Shown: positions 57,917-64,000 of the stretch, piece after piece | Layout of the letters: every line of letters begins with the position of its first letter | Position numbering within the stretch: the first letter of the stretch is position 1 | From: Saccharothrix australiensis | GTDB lineage: Bacteria; Actinomycetota; Actinomycetes; Mycobacteriales; Pseudonocardiaceae | Direction of reading: 5' to 3' | NCBI RefSeq assembly: GCF_003634935.1 | Contig: NZ_RBXO01000001.1 | Location: forward strand, 930,001 to 994,000 | Length of the DNA: 64,000 nt | The notes under the pieces: generated by a model | Databases searched by the model: none | Told to the model about the DNA's origin: nothing | Seen by the model: the letters and a program-made list of their open reading frames with translations, nothing else | Program-made: the position numbers and the translations under genes

Positions 57917-58798
57917 ATGAGCGCCTTCCAGACAGCAATCGTGCCCGCGGCCGGACTGGGCACGCGCTTCCTCCCCACCACCAAAGCGGTGCCCAAGGAG
58001 CTGCTGCCGGTGGTCGACACGCCGGGCATCGAACTGGTCGCGGCGGAAGCCGCCCAGGCAGGCGCGACCCGTCTGGTGATCGTCACCTCGCCCGGCAAGG
58101 ACGCGGTCGCCGAGTACTTCCGACCGCAGCCCGAGCTGGAGCGGACGCTGGAGGAGCGCGGCAAGGCCGGGCTGGTCGAGAAGGTCCGACGGGCACCCGG
58201 CCTGCTGAAGGTGGAGACCGCGCTCCAGGACAAGGCCCTCGGCCTCGGCCACGCGGTCGGGTGCGCGGAGGGCAACCTCGACGGTGACGACGAGGCCGTG
58301 GCCGTGCTGCTGCCCGACGACCTCGTGCTGCCCACGGGCGTGCTGGAGCGGATGGCGGCCGTGCGCGAGCGGTTCGGCGGCAGCGTGCTGTGCGCGTTCG
58401 ACATCCCCAAGGAGCAGATCTCGGCGTACGGCGTGTTCGACGTCCGCGAGACCGATGACGACGACGTCAAGAAGGTCGTCGGCATGGTCGAGAAGCCCAA
58501 GCCGGAGGACGCGCCGTCCACGTTCGCGGCGGCCGGCCGCTACCTGCTCGACCGGGCGATCTTCGACGCCCTCAAGCGCATCACGCCCGGCGCGGGGGGC
58601 GAGCTCCAGCTCACCGACGCCATCGCGCTGCTCATCAACGAGGGGCACCCGGTGCACGTCGTCGTCCACCGGGGTGGGCGACACGACTTGGGCAATCCGG
58701 GTGGATTCCTCAAAGCTGCGGTTGACTTCGCACTCGAGCACCCGGACTACGGGCCCGAGCTGGGGGAGTGGTTGCGGGAACGCCTCGGCAACTCCTGA
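57917..58798 (+). CDS. galU: UTP-glucose-1-phosphate uridylyltransferase
   Basis: 293 residues. Nucleotidyltransferase motifs AIVPAAGLGTRFLPTTKAVPKELLPVVD at the N-terminus, YGVFDVRE, VVGMVEKPKPEDAPS and GGRHDLGNPGGFLKAAVDFAL. Makes UDP-glucose for glycans, trehalose and (with GalT) galactose entry. ATG 57917. Followed 14 bp later by moeA, as in M. tuberculosis (Rv0993-Rv0994). Confidence 0.95.
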   Translation: MSAFQTAIVPAAGLGTRFLPTTKAVPKELLPVVDTPGIELVAAEAAQAGATRLVIVTSPGKDAVAEYFRPQPELERTLEERGKAGLVEKVRRAPGLLKVETALQDKALGLGHAVGCAEGNLDGDDEAVAVLLPDDLVLPTGVLERMAAVRERFGGSVLCAFDIPKEQISAYGVFDVRETDDDDVKKVVGMVEKPKPEDAPSTFAAAGRYLLDRAIFDALKRITPGAGGELQLTDAIALLINEGHPVHVVVHRGGRHDLGNPGGFLKAAVDFALEHPDYGPELGEWLRERLGNS

Positions 58799-58812
58799 AC
58801 GAGGGTCGGCAC

Positions 58813-60036
58813 ATGAGGTCAGTGGATGAGCAGCTCGCCAGGGTGATCGCCGCCGCCGTGCGGCCCGCCCCGGTGCGCGTGGCGATCTCCGAGTCGCAGG
58901 GCCTGCTCTGCGCCGAGGAGGTCGTCGCGGAACGCGCGTTGCCCGGTTTCGACCAGGCGGCGGTGGACGGCTACGCGGTGCGCAGCGTGGACGTCCAGGC
59001 CGCCGGCGAGGAACCGGTGCAGCTCCCGGTGGTCGGCGAGATCCCGGCGGGGTCGCGCCAGCCCAGACGGTTGCAGCCCGGCCAGGCGGTCCGGGTCGCG
59101 ACCGGCGCGCCGCTGCCCACCCTGGCCGACGCCGTGGTCCCGGTCGGGTACACCGACGGGCACGCGGCGAAGGTGACCGTGCAGCGCCCCGTGCCGTCCG
59201 CCGCCTTCGTGCGGCGGACGGGCGAGGACGTGCAGACCGGCGACGTGGCGGTGCGCCGCGGCGCGACCATCGGCCCGGCCCAGGTGGGCCTGCTCGCCGC
59301 CGTCGGGCGGAACAAGGTGCTCGTCCACCCCCGGCCCAGGGTGTCGGTGATCTCGATCGGCGAGGAGCTGGTCGACGTCGACCGCACACCGGGCCAGGGC
59401 CAGGTGTACGACGTGAACTCGTACGCCCTGGCCGCCGCCGCGCGGGACGCGGGCGCGGAGGTCAGCCGGGTCGGCATCCAGCCCGCCGACCCGCGCCGGA
59501 TGCGCGAGGTCGTCGAGGGCCGGCTGCTGCTGTCCGAGATCGTGGTCATCGCGGGCGGTGTCGGCGGGGTGGTCGGCGAGGAGGTGCGCGCCGCGCTGGC
59601 CGACCTCGGTGACGTGGACCCCACGCGGGTCGCCATGCACCCCGGTTCCGTGCAGGGCTTCGGCCGCCTCGGCCCGGACGCCGTGCCGACGTTCCTGCTG
59701 CCCGCCAACCCGATGAGCGCGCTGGTCGTGTTCGAGGTGCTGGTGCGCCCGCTGATCCGGGCCGCGCTGGGCAAGCGCAACCCGTACCGGCGGGTGGTCG
59801 GCGCGCGGCTGCTGTCGCCGGTGACCTCGACCAAGGGGCGGCGCGGCTACTTGCGCGGCCAGCTGCTGCGCGACGCGGACAACGGGGAGTACCTGGTGCA
59901 ACCGCTGGGTACCTCCGGTGCGCACCTGCTGGCCTCCCTGGCCGAGGCGAACTGCCTGATCGTGGTGGACGAGGACGTGACGGACGTCGCCGTCGGCGCG
60001 GAAGTGATGGTCAGCTTCCTCGCCCAGAAGAGCTGA
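58813..60036 (+). CDS. moeA: Molybdopterin molybdenumtransferase MoeA
   Basis: 407 residues. Domain I/III: LPGFDQAAVDGYAVRSVDV, PAGSRQPRRLQPGQAVRVATGAPLPTLADAVVPV. MoCF_BD domain: RVSVISIGEELVDVDRTPGQGQVYDVNSYALAAAARDAGAEVSRVGI, then EIVVIAGGVGGVVGEEVRAAL, MHPGSVQGFGRLGPDAVPTFLLPANPMSALV. The catalytic SxGD-type segment is altered here (AGGVGG) compared with the usual SGGVSVG; typical of the actinobacterial MoeA1 group. Inserts molybdate into molybdopterin. ATG 58813. Confidence 0.92.
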   Translation: MRSVDEQLARVIAAAVRPAPVRVAISESQGLLCAEEVVAERALPGFDQAAVDGYAVRSVDVQAAGEEPVQLPVVGEIPAGSRQPRRLQPGQAVRVATGAPLPTLADAVVPVGYTDGHAAKVTVQRPVPSAAFVRRTGEDVQTGDVAVRRGATIGPAQVGLLAAVGRNKVLVHPRPRVSVISIGEELVDVDRTPGQGQVYDVNSYALAAAARDAGAEVSRVGIQPADPRRMREVVEGRLLLSEIVVIAGGVGGVVGEEVRAALADLGDVDPTRVAMHPGSVQGFGRLGPDAVPTFLLPANPMSALVVFEVLVRPLIRAALGKRNPYRRVVGARLLSPVTSTKGRRGYLRGQLLRDADNGEYLVQPLGTSGAHLLASLAEANCLIVVDEDVTDVAVGAEVMVSFLAQKS

Positions 60037-60090
60037 CCGGCGCGGGCGCGGCCCGCGCGGGTGACCGGACGACAACGGCAGAGGGGACGG

Positions 60091-60753
60091 ATGACCTCGG
60101 GTCTGGCGTGGGAGGGCGGTAGACATCCCGGCTGGCCCGTGCGGCTCGGTCCGCTGCGGGTGGACGCGGGCGTGGTCGCGCTGCGCCCGCCGAAGCTGTT
60201 CGACGCGTCCACCTGGTCCCGCATCCGGCTCCGCGACCAGGCCCACCTGGAGGACTGGGAGCCCACCGCGACCGACGGCTGGCACGAGCGCAACTCCGCG
60301 ATGTCGTGGCCCGCGCAGTGGTCGTCGCTGAAGTCGCTCGCGCGGCGCGGGCAGGCGCTGCCGTTCGTGATCACCGTGGACGGCGACCTGGCCGGGCAGA
60401 TCACCGTGGGCAACATCGTCCGCGGGTCCCTGCGGTCCGCCTGGGTCGGCTACTGGGTCGCCGCGGACCGGGCCGGGGGCGGTGTCGCCACCGCGGCGCT
60501 CGCGCTGGTCGTGGACCACTGCTTCGGGGAGGCCGGGCTGCACCGGCTGGAGGCCACCGTGCGACCGGAGAACGCGGCCAGCCTGCGCGTCCTCGCCAAG
60601 GCCGGCTTCCGCGAGGAGGGGCTGTTCCTGCGCTACCTCGACGTGGCGGGCGACTGGCGCGACCACCTGTGCTTCGCGATGACCGCCGAGGAGGCGTCAC
60701 CCGAGGGGCTGGTACGCCGATTGGTCGCCCGCGGTTACGCCCGAACTGCCTGA
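60091..60753 (+). CDS. rimJ: RimJ/RimL-type GNAT N-acetyltransferase
   Basis: 220 residues from ATG 60091 (RBS AGAGGGGACGG; GTG 60061 also possible). GNAT fold of RimJ type: VALRPPKLFDASTWSRIRLRDQAHLEDWEP, LPFVITVDGDLAGQITVGNIVRGSLRSAWVGYWV, ADRAGGGVATAALALVVDHCFGEAGLHRLEATVRPENAASLRVLAKAGFREEG. Acetylates a ribosomal protein N-terminus (S5 in E. coli). Follows moeA as in mycobacteria. Confidence 0.9.
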   Translation: MTSGLAWEGGRHPGWPVRLGPLRVDAGVVALRPPKLFDASTWSRIRLRDQAHLEDWEPTATDGWHERNSAMSWPAQWSSLKSLARRGQALPFVITVDGDLAGQITVGNIVRGSLRSAWVGYWVAADRAGGGVATAALALVVDHCFGEAGLHRLEATVRPENAASLRVLAKAGFREEGLFLRYLDVAGDWRDHLCFAMTAEEASPEGLVRRLVARGYARTA

Positions 60754-60778
60754 TCGCAGGGCTGACCGGCTTATTCGG

Positions 60779-60798
60779 ATCACCCGAAAGTGGGTGAT
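60779..60798. terminator. Weak hairpin after rimJ
   Basis: ATCACCC / GGGTGAT, 7-bp stem, 6-nt loop, 25 bp after the rimJ stop. Confidence 0.4.
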
Positions 60799-60911
60799 AG
60801 ACCACACTTCGGTACGTACGCCGGTCGGCGTGCCTCCGACACAGGTGTGACTGTTGTGACTAGCGTGGCGTACGCAGTTCGCGTACCACGGGGCAGGGGG
60901 AGGTGACGGGG

Positions 60912-61580
60912 ATGCCGAGTTCGCTGATCGTCGTGGGGCTGGTGGTGGCCTGGTTGGTCGTCCTCGTCCCGATGGTCGCGCGCAAGCGGGCCGACGCGCG
61001 GAGCAGCATGGAGGAGGAGTACGACGCCATGCCTGATGCCGAGTTCGACGAGTACGAGGACTTCGCGGACCAGGTCGACGACTTCGAGGACGAGCTCGCC
61101 CACCGGCCGTACCGGCCGGGGCGCGGCGGCTACGACCCGGAGACGGCCGCGATCGTCGCGCAGGCGAAGTACGCGTTCCGCCGTCGCGTCGTCGGTTCCC
61201 TGCTGCTGCTGGCGCTGGTCACCGGTGTGGTGGCCGGTGTGCTGTACCCGCTGGTGTGGTGGGGCCACGCGGCGGTCGACCTGGCCCTGGTGGGCTACCT
61301 CGGCTACCTGCGCCGCCAGGTGCGCATCGAGGAGGAGATCCGCGCGCGCAGGCTGGCGCGGCTCGCGCAGTCCCGCCGCCGGCCGGCGCGGGCCGCGGCG
61401 GACCGGCGCGAGGTCGAGGACGAGGTGCGCGACGAGGAGGCCGGCCTGGCGCCGCAGCCGCGCTTCCGGCACCACGTCCGGCCCGGCACGGTGGTGGTCG
61501 ACCCGGACGACGAGGACCCGGTGTTCGTCGAGCTCGACGGGCCGGAGGCGCTGCCGTACCGGCGGGCCGTGGGCGAGTAG
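60912..61580 (+). CDS. Membrane protein homologous to Rv0996 type
   Basis: 222 residues. N-terminal membrane helix MPSSLIVVGLVVAWLVVLVPMVARKRAD, acidic Tyr/Asp/Glu region (EFDEYEDFADQVDDFEDEL), two central helices RRVVGSLLLLALVTGVVAGVLYPLVWWGHAAVDLALVGYLGYLRRQVRIEEEIRARRLARL and a hydrophilic tail. Arrangement after moeA-rimJ is conserved in actinobacteria. Function unknown. ATG 60912; GTG 60903 is a possible alternative. Confidence 0.85.
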   Translation: MPSSLIVVGLVVAWLVVLVPMVARKRADARSSMEEEYDAMPDAEFDEYEDFADQVDDFEDELAHRPYRPGRGGYDPETAAIVAQAKYAFRRRVVGSLLLLALVTGVVAGVLYPLVWWGHAAVDLALVGYLGYLRRQVRIEEEIRARRLARLAQSRRRPARAAADRREVEDEVRDEEAGLAPQPRFRHHVRPGTVVVDPDDEDPVFVELDGPEALPYRRAVGE

Positions 61581-61653
61581 AGGGGGGTGGCAAAACCACC
61601 CCTCGACTACTGATATGCTTCCCACGCACGACGAGAGAACGACAACTGAACAC

Positions 61654-61726
61654 GGGGCTGTAGCGCAGTTGGTAGCGCGACTCGTTCGCATCGAGTAGGT
61701 CAGGGGTTCGATTCCCCTCAGCTCCA
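61654..61726 (+). tRNA. tRNA-Ala (anticodon CGC)
   Basis: 73 nt. Acceptor GGGGCTG/CAGCTCC with the G3-U70 pair that specifies alanine, D-arm GCGC/GCGC, anticodon loop TTCGCAT (anticodon CGC), T-arm AGGGG-TTCGATT-CCCCT. No encoded CCA. Adjacent to a recombinase remnant, so probably used as an integration site. Confidence 0.94.
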
Positions 61727-61744
61727 CCGAATGACTACTAGCAC

Positions 61745-62345
61745 GAACACCCTTGGGGGCGGAGTCCGGTGAGCCGGGTTCCGCCCCTTCGGCTTGTGCG
61801 GTACCGGCGCGTTGGGTACGCGGAACCGGGGTCATGCGGCCGGGGCCAGTGATCTTGATCTTGACGACGAAGGTTTCCACGAGTGCCTTGCGTTGGTTGG
61901 GGTTGCCTGCGTGGAGCACTTCGGGTGGTCACGGTCTCGTGGCTGGACTCGTAGACCTGCTGGGCGGCGGTCACGGCGTCGTGCATGAGGTCGTGGTGGC
62001 TGCCGTAGAAGGTGGCCATCGCGCCGAGCGGCGCGGTGTCCACTTCGTCGGCGTTGAGGCGGTCCATGTCGCACTTGTCGGTGCCGTACTTGAGCGGGTT
62101 GTTGCACGTGTAGTAGCGGTAGGTCTTGGTCTTGCCGGTGGCGCGGGTGCCGATCATCGCCGCGCCGCACTTCGGGCAGGGCAGGTGGCCATGTAGTCCG
62201 AGCCGTTGGCCGCGTGGGTGGTGGTGCTTTTCGGTGATGATCGCGGGGTGCGCGTCCTTGGCGATGATGTCCCGGAAGTGCATCTCGCCGATGGAGACTC
62301 GGTTCTCCAGGATGGTCAGGACGCGTTTGAACACCCAGAGCGCGC
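61745..62345 (-). pseudogene. Large serine recombinase remnant
   Basis: Reads FKRVLTILENRVSIGEMHFRDIIAKDAHPAIITEKHHH (end of the recombinase domain), then a zinc ribbon PCPKCGAAMIGTRATGKTKTYRYYTCNNPLKYGTDKCD, LNADEVDTAPLGAMATFYGSHHDLMHDAV. A frameshift near 61915 moves the C-terminus to another frame (NPNQRKALVETFVVKIKITG). The catalytic N-terminal resolvase domain is absent and no stop codon of the original gene is visible before the tRNA. An integrase left behind beside tRNA-Ala. Confidence 0.78.
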
Positions 62346-62865
62346 CTGGGGCTGCGCCTGCTGGGCGTGGGAAGCCTGGCCAGCCTGCTCTACGCCCTGC
62401 TGCGGTTCCCCCGATCGGTGCCCGATGGGAAGCACGCCGAGCACACGCACGCCTGGCACCACTGTGGGAAGCGGTCACCGCGGTGGCCCCCGAACCCGTC
62501 TACGGCAACGGCAACCGCGGAACCGATGACCGACTCCGCGTCCGGATCACCGAGATCCGCGACGTCCTCATCGGCCCACTGCACTCCTACCTCGATCCCG
62601 CCCTCGTGCAACGCGTCACCCGACGAGCAGCCGAACTCGGCGAACCCGAACACCAGGCACAGGCCATCGGCGAAGCCGTCGCCGCCGCCGTCGAAGCCAA
62701 GCGCCGCGGCCTCCCACCCCTGGACCCTCGCCCGTCGTCATCGGCGGAGCACCCGACGACGAAGAAGTCGCCCAACTCGTGCGCATCTCCGCCGCCCTGG
62801 CCGGCTCTCCCGTCGTGACCACCGCCGTGAAGGAGTTCCAGCACCAGCATGACCACACCCCGTGA
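62345..62865 (+). pseudogene. MAB_1171c-like membrane protein remnant (DUF6545 part)
   Basis: Central stretch LAPLWEAVTAVAPEPVYGN then RLRVRITEIRDVLIGPLHSYLDPALVQRVTRRAAELG, EHQAQAIGEAVAAAVEAKRRGLPPL matches the cytoplasmic C-terminal domain of MAB_1171c-family proteins. A frameshift near 62725 is followed by VVIGGAPDDEEVAQLVRISAALAGSPVVTTAVKEFQHQHDHTP. The multi-pass membrane half is gone. In intact loci this gene lies between an XRE regulator and a PAP2-like membrane protein, as the next gene here. Confidence 0.6.
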
Positions 62866-63496
62866 CACCACCGCAGTCCCTGTCCGTCACCGCCTCGCCT
62901 GGCTCGCCACCGAGGTCTTCGCCCCGTGGGTGTGGGTGCTCGGGCTTCCCCTCGCCATCGCATGGCACGCGACCCGGCAACCACTCCCAGCACTGCTGTG
63001 GGGCCTGGTCGTGGGCATCACCGGATCGATCATCCCCATGCTCGTCATCGTGCGAGGCGCCCGTCGTGGCCGGTGGGACGGCCACCACGTCACCAACCGC
63101 GAAGGCCGGGTCGTCCCGTTCATCGCGTGCACCAGCTCGCTCGCGATCGGCGTTGCCGTCCTCGTGGTCGGGAACGCCCCTCACCAGATGCTGGCACTCG
63201 CCCTGGCGATGTTCGCCGCCCTGGTCACGTGCGTGGTCATCACCTTCGCCCTCCCCGTAGGAGGCACGCGCGGGTGGAAGATCTCACTGCACGCCGCAGT
63301 GGCCGCTGGCGCGTCCGTGATCCTGGTCGTTGCCTATGGACCCTGGCTTGCACTCTCGGCGCTCGCCGTCCTCCTCGTGGACTGGTCGAGGGTGGAACTC
63401 GGCGACCACACACGTGCACAGGTCATCTGGGGTTCCGTCGTGGGCGCTGTCGCAGGCGGCGCGGTCTATCTCTTGCTGCTGGACGCTCTGAACTGA
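62849..63496 (+). CDS. PAP2-like integral membrane protein
   Basis: 215 residues, five or six membrane helices (VFAPWVWVLGLPLAIAWHA, LLWGLVVGITGSIIPMLVIVRGA, IACTSSLAIGVAVLVVGNAP, LALAMFAALVTCVVITFALPVGG, HAAVAAGASVILVVAYG, ALSALAVLLVDWSRVEL). KISLHAAVAAG in the fourth loop and RVELGDHTRAQVIWG resemble the phosphatase motif KxxxH...SRxxxxxHxxxQ of PAP2 proteins, so a lipid or undecaprenyl phosphatase activity is possible. ATG 62849 overlaps the remnant upstream gene by 17 bp. Confidence 0.72.
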   Translation: MTTPRDTTAVPVRHRLAWLATEVFAPWVWVLGLPLAIAWHATRQPLPALLWGLVVGITGSIIPMLVIVRGARRGRWDGHHVTNREGRVVPFIACTSSLAIGVAVLVVGNAPHQMLALALAMFAALVTCVVITFALPVGGTRGWKISLHAAVAAGASVILVVAYGPWLALSALAVLLVDWSRVELGDHTRAQVIWGSVVGAVAGGAVYLLLLDALN

Positions 63497-63508
63497 TGAA
63501 GTAGCGTA

Positions 63509-64000
63509 ATGCAGAGGGATGATGGGCAACCGGAGCCGCTGGTGCGCGAAATCGGCGTGACCGCCCCGTCCCCTCTCGTGCAACTGCACGACGAGAGGTT
63601 GGACGGCCTCGGGATCAGCCTGCACCTCAAGCGGGACGATCTCATCCACCGCGATCTGCGCGGGAACAAGTGGCGCAAGCTGCGGCCAAACCTGGAAGCC
63701 GCCCGTCGACAAGGACATACCCGCCTGCTGACATTCGGTGGTGCGTTCTCCAACCACCTCGCCGCGACCGCTGCCGCAGGGCGCCTGTACGGGTTCGACA
63801 CAGTAGGTGTCGTGCGCGGTGAAGAACACCGGCCGTTGAACGATGTTCTCACGGGCGTCGTGCGGCACGGTATGACGTTGACGTACCTTGATCGCGCCAG
63901 TTACCGACGCAAGGCCGATCCAAACGTCATCTCCGGACTCCGGAAGCGTTTCGGCGACTTCTACCTCATCCCCGAAGGTGGGAGCAATGCTTTGGCGGTC
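63509..64000 (+). CDS. PLP-dependent ACC deaminase/D-cysteine desulfhydrase family (partial, runs off end)
   Basis: 164 residues visible, no stop before the window end. Starts MQRDDGQPEPLVREIGV, then SPLVQLHDERLDGLGISLHLKRDDLIHRDLRGNKWRKLRP with the PLP Lys in the GNKWRKL motif, FGGAFSNHLAATAAAGRLYGF and LIPEGGSNALAV, all diagnostic of the tryptophan-synthase-beta-like fold-type II family (ACC deaminase/DcyD). Start is ATG 63509 or nearby in-frame codons (63521, GTG 63542). The exact substrate cannot be read. Confidence 0.85.
   Translation, partial: MQRDDGQPEPLVREIGVTAPSPLVQLHDERLDGLGISLHLKRDDLIHRDLRGNKWRKLRPNLEAARRQGHTRLLTFGGAFSNHLAATAAAGRLYGFDTVGVVRGEEHRPLNDVLTGVVRHGMTLTYLDRASYRRKADPNVISGLRKRFGDFYLIPEGGSNALAV

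Overview
The window looks like chromosome from a high-GC actinomycete. GC is about 70% with strong GC3 bias, GTG starts are frequent, and Streptomyces-type families occur (DUF5753/DUF397 pair, S-adenosyl methyltransferase PF04672, FtsK/TraB-type integrative element). The right third keeps the gene order of the Mycobacterium mprAB-pepD-moaB2-mscL...galU-moeA-rimJ block. I infer Pseudonocardiales (Saccharothrix/Lentzea/Actinosynnema-like); the genus is not proven by anything I can see.

1-22.3 kb: small regulator-plus-enzyme modules. They include a DUF2306 membrane protein; an ArsR-like/SRPBCC/hydrolase operon behind a dyad operator; an S-adenosyl methyltransferase; a DUF5753 regulator with a DUF397 partner and a third small ORF; a TetR/peroxiredoxin-like divergent pair; a secreted small protein; a Fic-fold protein with a degenerate active site; a TPR protein; two divergent small HTH regulators over four shared operator-like sites; an AraC regulator; a secreted intradiol dioxygenase carrying a chitin/cellulose-binding module; ZapE; and a TetR-controlled hydrolase followed by a heterodimeric ABC exporter.

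22.4-34 kb: an accessory island at tRNA-Arg(CCU). HicBA lies at its left edge. Three copies of the tRNA 3' end (near 23.0, 25.75 and 33.9 kb) delimit two segments. The left one holds an MmyB-like regulator, a hydrolase and two decayed genes. The right one is an AICE-like integrative element (25.73-33.95 kb) bounded by a perfect 61-bp direct repeat, with NDK, two NUDIX proteins, an XRE repressor, an Xis-like protein, SpdB-like and FtsK/TraB transfer genes, a primase-like gene, a catalytically degraded resolvase-like gene and an integrase cut off after its N-terminal domain. The element therefore looks stranded.

34-47 kb: core-like genes: FkbM methyltransferase, a large secreted penicillin-acylase-family enzyme with an F5/8 type C domain, an orphan NarL-type regulator, a TPR-GGDEF protein, BluB, a cysteine-free S18 paralogue, an EthD-like protein coupled to 3-hydroxyacyl-CoA dehydrogenase, an Eis-type acetyltransferase and a TRIC-like channel.

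47-61.6 kb: the mprA-mprB / pepD / moaB / mscL / (IS graveyard) / SAF protein / FmdB / 5-formyl-THF cyclo-ligase / galU / moeA / rimJ / Rv0996-like block. A DeoR-galT pair is inserted between mprB and pepD.

61.6-64 kb: tRNA-Ala(CGC) followed by a broken large serine recombinase, a broken MAB_1171c-like gene, a PAP2-like membrane protein and the start of a PLP-dependent deaminase/desulfhydrase running off the end.
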